64,000 nucleotides of DNA from Gamarada debralockiae (GCA_002803225.1 NXFV01000281.1:1-64000); one strand, 5' to 3'; numbered from the stretch's first letter, positions 1-10,663 are shown. Translations and numbers: made by a program. Notes: generated by a model not told the origin, from the letters alone.

Positions 1-120
1 GGAACGCTGGCGGTGCGCCGACTTACAGAGAGAGAACGATAGATTGAGTCTAAGGGTTTTTGTCTGAAGAGGTTTCCCTTAGGCGTAAATAGCTAATGCC
101 CGCGTGGCCCTACGGCCGGA
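1..120. repeat. Repeat-like edge sequence, possibly a retrotransposon terminus
   Basis: The first 120 bases have balanced composition and end abruptly at an AT-rich block near position 120. The wording around positions 48-80 (a TAAGGG run followed by TTTGTCTGAAGAGG) resembles what I associate with ends of fungal LTR retrotransposons, and a loosely similar motif in opposite orientation closes the window. No reading frame, primer-binding site or paired repeat is visible, so the assignment rests on impression only. It could equally be unrelated intergenic DNA. Confidence 0.25.
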
Positions 121-445
121 TCGGTGTAAGATATATCAATCAATCAATATAAAGTAAAAAAGTTTTTATATTTATTATTCAAAGCATTTTTATAATTATT
201 TTTTCTTTTTTTTCTTTTTTTAACTTAAAATAATCTTTATAAAAGATTATTTAATATACAATTATTAATATAAAGTTCTTTTAATTATAATAATTTAAAA
301 ATAATAAAAGTTATAAATTAAAAGAAAAAAATATATATAACGTACATGTATAACGAAACCAACAGACAAGCGAAACCAACACTCAAACGGGTAGCCCCAA
401 CAAATATTATAATAATTCCACTACAACGCCTAAGATTAATTAAAA
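121..445. other. AT-rich block next to the transposase remnant
   Basis: About 325 bases dominated by A/T homopolymers and TA steps, with no usable reading frame. It flanks the 3' end of the decayed pogo-type transposase. Near 355-395 a short CGAAACCAACA-type word occurs twice (imperfect direct repeat), which could belong to the terminal repeat of that element. Such AT-rich blocks around dead transposons are what repeat-induced point mutation (RIP) leaves in ascomycetes; here that is inference from composition. Confidence 0.45.
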
Positions 446-1246
446 CTAACTAAAATCCTCTTCCTTAGATAACTCTTCTATAGTCTCATAGGTGCGCGCA
501 TTATGCTTAGTCTCTCCACAGTTACCACAGCGTCGCGCACGTGTTTCTTTCCTTAGCTTCCGACTACTACTTGTCTACGTTTCTTGTTTTACCTACTGTG
601 CAATGTCCCTCTCGTCTAGTAAATCCTGGCCTTCCTGTTGACTAAGTGACCCTCCTTGCCGTAGACGTGTTTTTTTTAGCCCTCTAGCGCTTACTTAGTA
701 CTTCATTTGCTTGTCGAAGAGTCTGGTTCTCTGCTTTCAATAATGCTAACTAGTGCATTATTTTTGATGCACCCTTTGTAAAATGGTCAACAGCTTTATA
801 GATCGAGGTTGGAGAGCTATTCTAATGACGGGCAATTCGATTCTTAATAAATGTAGACTGTGATGAGGCTTTAGTTAGGTTATTAGGTCTCTAGGAAACC
901 TAAGGTTGAGCCGTGTTAAGGCGGGAGTTTAAAGGCGTTAGCGTCTTTAACTTAAGATCAAGTGTAGAAATTACCCTCTTAGGGTCGAATGGAAGAATTC
1001 CAGCACCTCGGAACCCTCCTTAAATATTATTTTCCGTCATTGTAGATAAAAACGTAGCATGGAAGGCAGGGAAGAAGTCGTTCTTAATAATATGAGTAAT
1101 ATAAGCTTGTATTATATCTTCGATTTGCTGACCGTATGCCTTCTTCAACGGGCAAAAACACTTAACATTAAGTAGCTGGAGTATATAAGAGGAATGCGCA
1201 GGCATACAAAGGGTAACAATATTGCCGTTCAGTCGCTCGTGGCACG
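446..1246 (-). pseudogene. Decayed pogo/Fot1-type (Tc1/mariner superfamily) DDE transposase, C-terminal part
   Basis: Reading the - strand from about 1246 gives the end of a DDE endonuclease domain (TLCMPAHSS, then LQLLNVKCF, KAYGQQIEDII and ending at a stop near 1020). The family normally reads LQPLDVGCF, so the third catalytic Asp is Asn here and the Pro is Leu. One frame over, the protein continues with GGFRGAGILPFDP, the family tail with ALLKAENQTLRQAN, and a C-terminal zinc knuckle RCGNCGETKHNARTYE that ends at 446; its last Cys is Tyr. At least eight in-frame stops and two or more frame changes interrupt it. Asp to Asn, Pro to Leu and Cys to Tyr all fit C:G to T:A transitions. The N-terminal two thirds (DNA-binding and first catalytic Asp residues) are absent from the window. 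The family call is firm; the element is certainly inactive. Confidence 0.8.
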
Positions 1247-2297
1247 AAGAAGTTTGCGATCTGTATATCCACGTCACCAGGTGAGGCTGCCAACCTGCTA
1301 GCCCAAAGCCGAAGGCAGATTCACCCCGATTCTGAAGCGGAAAGCACTTGCCCACATGAACCACTCAGCAGACTATTCCTTCCTATTCTCGAGTTATTGT
1401 CACGTGCATCCAGTCACTTTTACGAAAGGGGGTGGCGATTTCCGATGCAAAAGGGAGGCGAAGTCAAATAGAGGGAACAGCACATCGAGAGGAGATGTGG
1501 TACATGGATCTATTGCAAGTTTTGAGTACACTCTGTGCCGCCTCCATCGGACAGAAAGTGAAGTCTCGGAAGTAAAGCCTGCGCTGGGGACTTGAAACGA
1601 GCCGCGAACAAGCTGCTCGATTCAGAAGCATTAGACAGCCTCAATAGCGGCAGTTCCTTTTTGCTGAAATGACTCTGGGCTCGATACGGTTGACGCTGAC
1701 GAAGTGGCGAGTTGACAGTGTCGTTGGATTTTAGCGTCGCCTTCGACGTCAATAACCACACTCTTAGCATCGTCCTCACCAAATGAACCGCGCTTAGTCC
1801 TCGTTTATCAAAGTTGTGCTCGCTATTGGCTCCGGGACTGAATTGTTCCCTGATTCGATTGATTTACGGTAATATCTGAGGAGAGAAATACCCAAAGTCA
1901 ACAGTACGACAACACTGTTAGGGGGAGTACGGTGGAAAAAAAAACTCTTATATAAAACCATCGCCGCATTCGTTCTCAGGATGCTCTTTTCTTTAGGCAG
2001 TTAGGGGCCTTACAGGCCAATAGCAACTGAATCATGCACAGCAGTACATATGATAGCGGTGAATAGCGTTGCGTTAGCGAAGCCAGTAATAACTAGCCAT
2101 CCCCCATCCGATGAATGGCACATCAATTGCACTATACATCTTGTGCTCATTGGCATTCCGATTAAGATGTTTAGAGATATTATTTTGTGGTTTTGGCCAT
2201 GTCACATAATTAGCAAACAGAGGGACTCCCATGGAAGCCCGTAGAAAACCGTAGAAACTCTGAGGGGCCACGTGTCCTCTCTGCGTGGGCAACGAAC
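1247..2297. other. Intergenic stretch, no supported gene
   Basis: Only short overlapping reading frames without recognisable motifs. A TATATAAAA word lies at about 1949, roughly 350 bases before the broken hypothetical gene that follows, and could be its old promoter. Nothing else stands out. Confidence 0.4.
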
Positions 2298-3054
2298 TTG
2301 CCCTCTTGCCTCGATATTTGTCAATTCGGAAGGCATGCTACCATGGAAAACACCACCCTTGACCGGCTAGACAGCGATTATTCTTTAAATTATAGAACCC
2401 CCGAGGTTCCGACTTCTAGCAGCCCCAGAGCCAGCCAAGCCAGCCCAGCAGCCGAACGAGCCGATCAGCCAAGTGGCGAACATACATCTCCGACTCAGTG
2501 GTTGGAAAAGTGACAAGCAATATGACAAGAATAACCCCGTGTGCATCCACTATGACTTTCGGTGGAAGATCTCCCAACGTGAGAATATTAGAGCTAGGCA
2601 TGTTTGTTCAGACACAGATCCCGATCTCGTCCTGGCTCCGAGCGATTTTTGGAAAGTTAACTTCCAGGCACGACTTGAAACCCTTCTAAACGACGATGAT
2701 AAGTTTCCAGGAGATAGTTATACGTACGAAGAAACGATCATCGAGATATCCATCGAGCGGAGCTGTCAGCGCGGCCTAACGAAACGATGCAAGAAGCTGG
2801 ACATCGATTGGCAGCTGGTCGACGAGCACCTGGAAGGTCTTGGTGACTTGTTCAGCAAGGGGCGGAAGATAACCTTCAGCATGGAGTTTATTTACAAGGA
2901 AGTTACTTGTGATTCTACACCGGCAAAGGGCAAGAAGAAGAAGAAGAGCGCTACAGAGGCTCAAAGGCTTCAGAGAGCCGCCGACGCGGGTCTCTGGACC
3001 CGAGTCTACGAGCGTTATCGTTGCAGAGGCAAAGCAAAACTTGTTCGTGAGTGA
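2298..3054 (+). pseudogene. Truncated/frameshifted hypothetical protein gene
   Basis: Two overlapping + frames look like one original protein. The first (2298-2513, better start ATG at 2343) gives a Ser/Pro/Ala-rich leader. The second (2473-3054) gives about 190 residues with mixed charge, including the words IHLRLSGW, DFRWKISQ and DFWKVNFQARLE, a Lys-rich segment GKKKKK and a final VYERYRCRGK. The leader's sense runs into the second frame only if the sequence near 2480 has lost bases, because no GT-AG intron joins them. The protein stops right after a basic Cys-containing segment, which looks like an early end. I recall similar sequences as an expanded gene family in related fungi but cannot name a function. 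It may be a short real gene starting at 2473; a decayed copy seems more likely. Confidence 0.45.
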
Positions 3055-3568
3055 GGGGGTATTGGTGGGGTGGCGTTGCTTAGTAAAAATTCTCGCTTTT
3101 GAAGTACTCGGCTCGGTAAAATTGACGGTTTTCAATGCCGCGCGCCTTCGTAGTTTAAATTTCAGATCCCGGTGTAAGATGCCCAAGTGAAGTAAAATGT
3201 TGAACTTATGTTAAGTATGTGACCTCTTTCACAGATCTGGAGGCTATCAAACAGCAGATTTCAGGAAATGCAGGTCGCGGAGGCCAGCGATCGGTTGATT
3301 GATCCAATGTACTATAAATGGCGATTGAAAAAATCTATTAATACAGAATGAAAGCCATTTCTGTCTTTTATCGCCCTTCCCCCCGCCCAAGTTAGGTTCC
3401 GAGACGCCACTATCCAACACCAATCAACAATGGGTAACATAGCTATGCCGTCTTGTCCATGAATCTCAGACCCAGTAGACGGAACAACCTCTTCGGTCTT
3501 TCATTCAGCCTCCCGGCTGGTCGCAGACACGCCAGTACTGGTATGATCCTCACTCCCGAGCTCTGGTC
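3055..3568. other. Intergenic, 3' side of the RTA1-like gene
   Basis: No reading frame or motif that I can support. A pyrimidine-rich tract (CCCTTCCCCCCGCCC) lies near 3374. It probably contains the 3' untranslated region of the - strand RTA1-like gene. Confidence 0.35.
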
Positions 3569-4628
3569 CTAACTTTCTCTCTCTGTATCACTCTTGATCC
3601 TACCCATCACATCGCCCATACACAACGCCGGATGGAAGATCCCCAGCGCCGAAATTGCAATTGCCATCAAGACACCCTCAAACCCGATGAACAGGTTCTG
3701 ATTGTAGGTGAGTGGTCCCGTCCATCCCTGGTTCAACTCAGCAACGCGGTAACAAGACCGCCAGAAAACGAGGACGGTGGCCAACGTCAGCGCGCCTAAG
3801 AAGCCTTTGAATCGCCACGAACCACGGAGCTGCACCATCTGGGACTCTTGCGTCAGCGCAACGACGTCTCCGAGGCGGCGTCTACGGCCCAAGACCCGGA
3901 GGGCAAAGTCTGCGCATAACGCCATATAAGTGAATAAGGTAATGACTTGGAAGGCCAGCCCCGCGGTTATGACCTTGGCACCTAGCTGAATCGATTCTAT
4001 TTTCACTCCTGAGTTGTTTACTAGTGCAGCGGATGAGACACCGCCGCCGGCACCCTGGAGTATCATCGCAATGGAATCGCAGGGAATGAACTAGTCGAGG
4101 TACAATGGTCAGTTCTGGCTGCCAAGATGTTGGCAGGCACATTCAGAAGTGCACCGAGAAATCAGGACTCACGATTCTCGTGAACCATATTGGGGGAAGT
4201 CTCGAGTTTTTCGCCCCATAGACTGTTATAACGTAGGCGAGGCAGACGTAGATGCTTGCAGAGAAGAAGGTCGGTCCGAGGGTAATACAAATAATTTGCA
4301 TGAGGAACCCATCTTGATTCCACTGGTTTTCGTACGATATGACACGACCTGCATAGCCTATAATCTCACACGCGAGCCCAGGTAGCATCGAAGTTGAGAA
4401 GAAAAGCCCTCGTTTTGTGCGGATCCAGATAGTGAGAAAACCCAGGAACCAAAACGAATGGATGGCTAAGAAGGCGGCATTCGCTGCCAGGTCGATGCGG
4501 TAATTGTAGAAGGACAAGATGACGGAACATGTGTCAACAGTACAGTTTGCAAAGTTGTTTGGATTCACGTATTCTGGATCGACGAGGATGGTGGCAGTAC
4601 CTACGACGGCGGTCGTGATACCAGACAT
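3569..4628 (-). CDS. RTA1-like seven-transmembrane protein
   Basis: Two exons, 4628-4173 and 4090-3569, joined over an 82-bp intron with GTGAGT donor and TAG acceptor, give 325 residues in frame. The start MSGITTAVVG is the first ATG after a stop. The product has a short extracellular-type N-terminus with two Cys, then about seven hydrophobic segments, and the family landmarks GLACEIIGYAGR (end of helix 2/3), QIICITLGPTFFSASIY, and QGAGGG after the splice junction. Length matches the RTA1 family (about 300-350). Family members (yeast Rta1, Rsb1, Pug1) are plasma-membrane or endomembrane proteins linked to lipid-base export and resistance to 7-aminocholesterol; a precise substrate cannot be read from sequence. 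A G-quadruplex-like run sits about 290 bp upstream. No lesions seen. Confidence 0.9.
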
Positions 4629-5872
4629 TCTGGGGGCTAATTCGATCAGAGAGAGTCGGAACTAGGAAGAAGGTGGCATCAAATAGATGAGAGATTATCG
4701 GCCGGGCCACTGAGCCACTACTGAACAAAGGGGTTCTTCGGAATAAGCCTTGCGGTAGCGGGCATGTGGATTGAAGCACAACCTAACATGACACACAATC
4801 AAGAGCTTTCCTCAGTTCATGTTGTGTTGGTTGGCTGCTACGGTGCACGCATCAAAAAACCTCGGTTCGCTGGTGCTCGCTGCGCGGGTTCCGTGTCCGT
4901 AGCGCGACTTTGGCACTGGGCTGGGGTATGGGGTTTGGGGTTTGAGGTTTGAGGCACAGCCCATAGCCCCCTTTCCCGATCAAGTACGAGGTACATGATA
5001 ATTCGAAGGGAACAGGGATCCCACCACCACAACTGATGTGTTGTGGAATGTGTTGTGGAATTGCTGACGAATTTGCAGCTCCTCGTCGATTGTTAAATAG
5101 TGACGAAAGGCTGTAATAGATACTTCGGCATTCTTGGAGAGAATTGATTCGCAAGCACTGTCGAAGGATATTCCATCTATTTGGGTTTCCATATGAATGA
5201 AGAGAGGAACACTATGGTGGTGCTACTCATCAACAGACTACCCCGCACTCGGATATCACGTGCTCGCTCTCGAATAGTCTGCTGTGATGTAGGTATTTTG
5301 GGCCACTGAAGATGGCATATCGAGAGGAGGTTGAACGCTTATACCGAGGCGTCCATGCCACAGGCCAAAACGGCCATCAAGCTCACAGTCTGAAAGGTAA
5401 GCGTCTGGAAGCTGTACGAAGTCGAGCATCTCTAACTGTTGGAAGGACTCATGGTTTGAAGTCCATTTAAGAGACTACCATCGTACCCGTTGATCGTGGC
5501 GCACAGCATGAGAATAGGCATCATCAGATACAACTTTCGCAGTCTGCGGCGCTTCTATCACGTTACAACTGGGACTTGAAGTCCCATCACAGCGTAATTG
5601 ACCTCAGTGTCAAAGACGTCGGTCTCGTCGGCGGTCGCCATCTTGAACGGTGTCAGGATTATTTTCGGGTGATGATAGAAATGATGCCGTGAGTGGATGA
5701 ACTTTTCTCCTATAAGGGAGGAAGAAGAGTGGCCTTTAAGCAAGGTCGGTATCGACCATTTCGAGATTCGTCTGCCATCTTCATCAGCCAGGCATCACGG
5801 TCCGCAAAGAATATGCAAGAAAATCCCTAATTTTGCAGGCTATTTCCTAGCGAGCGGCTTTGATAACCATAC
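4629..5872. other. Intergenic region upstream of the RTA1-like gene
   Basis: No gene can be supported. It holds a G-rich run at 4918-4940 (listed separately). A short - strand frame (5192-4980) and another (5664-5558, starting MATADETDVF) look protein-like for 25-40 residues but have no family landmarks. Confidence 0.35.
4918..4940 (+). promoter_or_regulatory. Potential G-quadruplex
   Basis: Four runs of 3-4 G (4918-4920, 4923-4926, 4930-4933, 4937-4940) are separated by loops of 2, 3 and 3 bases, which satisfies the usual intramolecular G4 rule. Two further GAGGTTT-type units follow. It lies about 290 bp upstream of the start of the RTA1-like gene, on the strand opposite to that gene's coding strand. 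A regulatory role is inference. Confidence 0.45.
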
Positions 5873-5924
5873 TGCACTGTGCGGGAATTGGACCACTTAC
5901 TGTCCGCCAGTCCCGCATTTGCGG
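5873..5924 (+). repeat. 52-bp direct repeat, copy 1
   Basis: Begins TGCACTGTGCGG and ends CCCGCATTTGCGG. It matches the copy at 5961-6012 at 45 of 52 positions. Each copy also holds TGCGG near its left end and CCGCA near its right end, so single copies can fold back weakly. No coding sequence overlaps convincingly. Confidence 0.6.
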
Positions 5925-5960
5925 GGTCGTTCGATGATTTAGCGAACGCCCCTGACTTAT

Positions 5961-6012
5961 TGCACTATGCGGAAGTTGGGCCACTTACAGTCCTCCATTC
6001 CCGCATTTGCGG
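5961..6012 (+). repeat. 52-bp direct repeat, copy 2
   Basis: Begins TGCACTATGCGG and ends CCCGCATTTGCGG; spacing from copy 1 is 88 bp start to start. The seven differences are four transitions and three transversions. The pair could be termini of a small non-autonomous element or a regulatory repeat upstream of the secreted-enzyme gene at 6681. Confidence 0.6.
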
Positions 6013-6337
6013 CCAGAGGCTGTACAGGGTACGGGAATACGAATGCGCTCCAATAAAAAGGATGAAACTTCGCAATCTCCTTTAAAGTCGGTAACAACTA
6101 CAACGGAAATGAGCGCGTGATCAGGAGGGTTATTTGAGACTATTCCACTATCGCGCCACAAAAATCTAAAAAATGAGGTGGCTGCGAGACCAAGAACCAC
6201 AAAGGGTTGTTAGCCAAGCATATCGTGAGACAACCTGGGGAAGATAAGCCTCGTAAGCCTCCACATTTCTATACATTTCCATATATCCGTTTCAAGGTTT
6301 CAAGACATCATCTATCTTCCGAATCTGCTGAGGAAAT

Positions 6338-6350
6338 GCGGGGCGTGGAG
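6338..6350 (+). promoter_or_regulatory. Paired CreA/Mig1-type sites upstream of the GH93-like gene
   Basis: GCGGGG (6338-6343) and GTGGAG (6345-6350) both fit the SYGGRG consensus of the carbon-catabolite repressor CreA and are one base apart, about 330 bp before the start codon. Closely spaced pairs are the arrangement known to work in Aspergillus. Short consensus, so chance occurrence is possible. Confidence 0.3.
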
Positions 6351-6680
6351 TGTGGATTGATAATAATGCTAAGCAATCTGGAAGTTTGGATATTCTCCAC
6401 CTATGATATTCCCAGATTGAACTTCAGAGTAAATTTTTTCGGCAATACGAAGCAGATTCTTTGCAGCTTTTCCCTCCTTTAACCTTTCAAAGCAATATCT
6501 GCTTTCTAGCTAATAACTCTTCTCCTATAAGACAACGAGTTTTCCTACCTTCTATCTCTCAAAGCAAGCCCTGTTTCCAAATTCTCATCTCTTCATAAGA
6601 CAAATCCACGGTCACGTCACTTTCGCATACTCTTGATCTTTGTTTACTTGCTCAACTTCTCTTCTCTCATTCTAAGCACT

Positions 6681-7826
6681 ATGAGGTTCCAGCGAGTGCT
6701 TTCAGCACTCTTCTTTTCTCTGCTGGCCAGCCCCATCGCAGCCTCTCCAACCAAGAGCAAAGACAACCTTCACCACTTCAGTTCAGTTCCCCGATCGCCC
6801 CTTGAGGCAAGGGACCTCACCAATGTGGTTGTGTTTACGCCACCTTCTGACTACACAAGCTGGCAGACATTATATGGGCGTTCAGCCCAATTGATGGATG
6901 GTTCCCTTCTTGTGACCTGGGAAGACTACCCTCCTGTGGAGGAGACACCTTTCCCAATCTACCGCTCCACAGATGGCGGCGAAACCTGGGCCGAATACTC
7001 TCAAATTCTTGATCAGGTGAACGGCTGGGGAATGCGATACCAGCCAAACCTGTACGTCCTGCCGGAAGCCTTCGGCGGCTACGCAGCTGGAACGGTCCTC
7101 TGTGCTGGCGTTTCTGCTCCCTCTAACCTGAGCGAAGCGTACATTGACGTATACGCCTCTACCGATGGTGGCATGGCCTGGACATTCGTTAGCCACATTG
7201 CATATGGGACTGGTCCTGAACTTATCACCAACGGCGATGCTGCCATCTGGGAACCCTTCTTTTTCCTCTACGGCTCGGAGCTCATCTGTTTTTACTCCGA
7301 CCAGCGCGATCCTGCACATGCCCAGAAGCTCTCATACCAAACCACCACAAATCTGCGGACATGGAGCGCTGCCGTCAATGCAGTCGCCGACCCTACGTAC
7401 GCGAATCGTCCCGGAATGGCCATTGTATCGTATCTCTCCAGCATTGCCTTATACTTCCTAAGCTATGAGCTCTGTGCCGATGGCTGCAATGCGTATTACC
7501 GATGGTCGACATCGCCACTAACCTTCAATGATGCCTCGGATACTGCAACTCATCTATATGCCAGTGGCGCGGTGGCGGGCGGTAGTCCATATCATGTTTA
7601 CCATGACGGGAAGATCTATATGAACGGAGCCGAGAACGCCAATCTCTATGTCAACGTTGCTGGAGAAACAAACTGGTCGCAGATTAGCGTCGGCCAAGAT
7701 CAGGCGTATTCTCGCTGCTTGGAAATCATCACTGTTGATGGCAAGGACAAGTTGATGCTTACGAGTGGTGGCAGGATGACTACCAGCGGCAACGTTGTTT
7801 CTGTTGGTGTCATTACTCCTCCCTAA
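6681..7826 (+). CDS. Secreted BNR/sialidase-fold glycoside hydrolase, GH93-like (exo-arabinanase type)
   Basis: Single exon, 381 residues from ATG 6681. This start is chosen because it opens a clear signal peptide (MRFQRVLSALFFSLLASPIA, then AS); the frame upstream to 6633 has no ATG. Two Asp-box motifs, STDGGETW (96-103) and STDGGMAW (160-167), are blade signatures of a six-bladed propeller. The segments GRSAQLMDGSLLVTW, WGMRYQPNLYVLP, AIWEPFF (Glu191) and FYSDQRD agree with fungal GH93 exo-1,5-alpha-L-arabinobiohydrolases, which release arabinobiose from arabinan side chains of pectin; Glu191 is a candidate catalytic residue by position. Length matches the family. A role outside the cell in plant-wall breakdown is expected. 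Sialidase or another BNR hydrolase cannot be excluded. A pyrimidine-rich leader and two CreA-like sites precede it. Confidence 0.8.
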   Translation: MRFQRVLSALFFSLLASPIAASPTKSKDNLHHFSSVPRSPLEARDLTNVVVFTPPSDYTSWQTLYGRSAQLMDGSLLVTWEDYPPVEETPFPIYRSTDGGETWAEYSQILDQVNGWGMRYQPNLYVLPEAFGGYAAGTVLCAGVSAPSNLSEAYIDVYASTDGGMAWTFVSHIAYGTGPELITNGDAAIWEPFFFLYGSELICFYSDQRDPAHAQKLSYQTTTNLRTWSAAVNAVADPTYANRPGMAIVSYLSSIALYFLSYELCADGCNAYYRWSTSPLTFNDASDTATHLYASGAVAGGSPYHVYHDGKIYMNGAENANLYVNVAGETNWSQISVGQDQAYSRCLEIITVDGKDKLMLTSGGRMTTSGNVVSVGVITPP

Positions 7827-9927
7827 ATCGAGCTCCAGACCACGGATACAGCACATAAGATGGCGCTGGATTCTCCTTTCAAAGCTGCTGTTAAGTTGGT
7901 TTGTTCCGAGCTGAACTTCCCTTTTCGAAATGGACGTTGCGTTGGCTGTTTGGTGTTCTGTTCTTGACAGTAGGATTGGAAGTAATGGGAGCAAGTTGAA
8001 GGCGCAAATGGCATGACTTGGAGCTATGAATGATGATTGTATAGCTTAGAGCTGTTCAACGACAAAGTGTGAGCAGAAGTATGCAACTATATATTAGAGG
8101 GTGTGTCAGGAATACTTATATAATCAGGGGTTCTAGATATAACCGTGTTTGGCCGTTCTCACTCAGCAGAGCGGTCTGCTCGGCACACCTGTCTCGAGCA
8201 GCCTTACCGAACATGCTATCGTCCCCATGACTCTTCGAAATGTCCTCTATCAAGCTTTGTAAGCAGTGCTTATAAATTACCGGAAGCTACAAGCCCGCCA
8301 CACGTGTTGTGGCTCCTAGTCTATCACGCTTTTCCTACTCGGTCACCTATGAGACATGTAAAGTATCATGTACAACCGACCTACAGGGACAGGGTGCGGC
8401 CGGCTGGTGAAGAGAATCGGATCGCTGACAGGCAAACGAGTAAGATGTAGTAGAGCGCTTCAATCCAGTTCCTATCAGCCAAATAAACTATGAGTGAGGT
8501 TGAATCATAGGTGTGGCAATGGTCGAATATGTGCCGGCCACACCTCCTCCTAAGTTATCGAGCCGCAAAATTTTGGAGATGGTAGCTTTGCCTTCTTCGG
8601 ATTTGCGGAACGTATCTATGGAGTCGGCGATGCGTGACAACTGCGACTTAATTCGCGCGTTATGCGGTCTCCAAGTTGACGGCGATCTAAGGCAATTTTT
8701 GCGCCTATCAAATCAGCTAGTAAGTCAGCGATGCTAGCAGAGGATCGAGATGTGATTGGAACGTACATGTGTAGGTAAAAAGCCATCTGGATTGTAACAA
8801 GTAGTTCCTCCCGTCTAATCTATCGTGTTGTCCGTGTACGAGATGAAGATCTCTTGACCTGGGCATATCGGCTTTAACGACCGGACACGTATCGTCGCAA
8901 GAGTGGTTCATTAGGGACCCTAAAGGGTCTAGGGCTATACTGATAGTTTCAAATTTCAACAATCCTAAGCCATACAACTCAACAGGATCTGTTTCGTATT
9001 ATTAAGGGCACCTCCGTTACATTGTAAGATACCTACTCGGTAATGCAAGCTTCAAATGCTCTTCTCGCCACCAGGTAAACCCAGTAATTCCTTTACTTTC
9101 TTACTCGATGAAACAATCTCCTCCTATTTGTTGCTAGCTCCCGGTAGTCGTCCGAATGAGGGTCCAGCTTCTGTATGGCATCCCATAGCCGAGTACTTAG
9201 AGAGTCATTTGCTCTTCGACACAGAAGTCGCCGAAGAGCGCGCGGTAGGAGGAGCAATTCGTGGTTGGCGAGGGCTTGCACTCGTATCTGTGATGGCTCT
9301 TCCAAGCGTTCCCTCTGACAATCCTGTAACTTATACATCAGCATGCTCACTGGAGATCAGCCTGCGGTTTTGGGGCTCTACTTGTCAGCTGATAGAAGTC
9401 TGTCAGAGAAGACTTTGCTGATTCAGGCGTTCCGGTGAATGATGGCTCTTTTGTGGGTCATTAATAGCTGGAGGTCTCGTACGTCTATAACGTTTTGATT
9501 GCCCAGAGCTCTCAGTTGTGTCTAATGCCGAATCAGCTTACTCGTGCAGGAGAAGTATAAAGAGCAGCTTACCAGCATCAATGAATTCATTCACATGCGT
9601 TTTCCTCCATTCCTTGCCTATATCCTCTCCTACAATGTGGGTAGCAGCTTCATAGCAGTAATCTGTCGGTTATGTCGTCGTTGTGGGTTTGAGGATCGGA
9701 ACGGGGACTTGAACGAAGGCTGCCAGCCTCTGTACAGGGGCCACTTCTGTGCTGAGATCATCATCGCTATCCTGATCTATAATGGTCGGTATTATGCATG
9801 GGTAGTTCTCTTGGGCCCGGTAGAGCATGTCGAGGCTCCCACTACTGATGTCCGCAGGCCCCCGTCGTCGACGAGATCCTTAGGCTGTTTGACCCTACGT
9901 CTCTTTTGCTCCGGCAGTGACGGCGCG
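7827..9927. other. Intergenic, about 2.1 kb without a supported gene
   Basis: Several open frames of 70-140 residues occur on both strands (for example + 8519-8737, + 9544-9966, - 9350-9093), some with protein-like composition, but none shows a family motif, a consistent splice pattern or a clear continuation. A decayed gene is possible. The first 200 bases probably hold the 3' end of the GH93-like transcript. Confidence 0.35.
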
Positions 9928-10663
9928 TCATTCGAGGCCACCATCAATGAATCTACTTCTAGTTAGGTGCATATTTCCTGGGAATTGCAAGGGCATCCCC
10001 ACCAACACCTGTATCAGACAATTCGCGGTTCCTCGCTCGGCTTTTTTTCGCTGATCTTTTGCTGCCGGTGGGGTTATGGGCTTCATGCGCTTCAGAGACA
10101 TCTCGCGAGCGGTGCTCGAACTGCTGCTGGGTTGCAGAGTCGAACTCGAAGCTGTACTTGAAATCATGAGCTCTGCGTTTGTCACACGAGTACGACGGCG
10201 GAGTGCGTATAGCAGAGAGGTCTGGACGAACTGAATCCGAGAGAGTATGTTCACTTTACTTTCGACTATGCTTATGGCGATGTTCTGCTTCCTCATCGGC
10301 TCCTTCAGCTTGTAAATTTCCTTGGACTGAGAGACAATCAAGTCTCGTAACTCTCGACCGCTCTCCGGCGGCGTTGCTTGACGAATTTCCCGAGGTTCTT
10401 CACTTCTCTTCTCCTGGCAATTTTAACTTTGATCATTTGGCTGGTGTCTCTTGAGACTGAGTTGCAATGATCTCTTCTTGGCATTTGACATGTTTTAGTA
10501 AATTCTTAACGAACACAAGTATAGTTTCAAAACCGTCGCCTTTTAGCGCGCTGGAGTCGAAATCGACGGCATCCTTATAAAAGAAGTACGAATCGCAGAG
10601 CCTGATCAATTCCGTTCTGCTGAGATGAGTTGATAATGGAGACTTCGGCATTTTTGAGAGCAT
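9928..10663 (-). pseudogene. Hypothetical coiled-coil-type protein, frameshifted
   Basis: From ATG 10663 the - strand reads 76 residues (MLSKMPKSPLS..., with RTELIRLCDSYFFYKDAVDF) to a stop at 10433. A different frame then carries a helical, charged segment (EKRSEEPREIRQATPPESGRE, LRDLIVSQSKEIYKLKE) and a long Ser/Lys-rich tail with RRRTRVTNAEL and TPPAAKDQRKK ending at 9928. The two halves look like one protein of roughly 240 residues, because the first ends in helix with ATQSQE and the second starts in helix; no consensus intron bridges them near 10410-10440. I do not recognise the family. It may be a pseudogene with one indel, or a gene with an intron I failed to see. Confidence 0.4.

Noticed and set aside
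5100..5192. Similarity between about 5120-5150 and 10630-10660 (both contain CAAGAATGCCGAAGT / CAAAAATGCCGAAGT)
   Set aside because: Only about 30 bases match and the reading frames diverge at once; too short to call a repeat.
9093..9350. - strand ORF of 85 residues with a basic helical look
   Set aside because: No ATG-supported context, no continuation by plausible introns into the ORF at 9928-10663, and no family motif.
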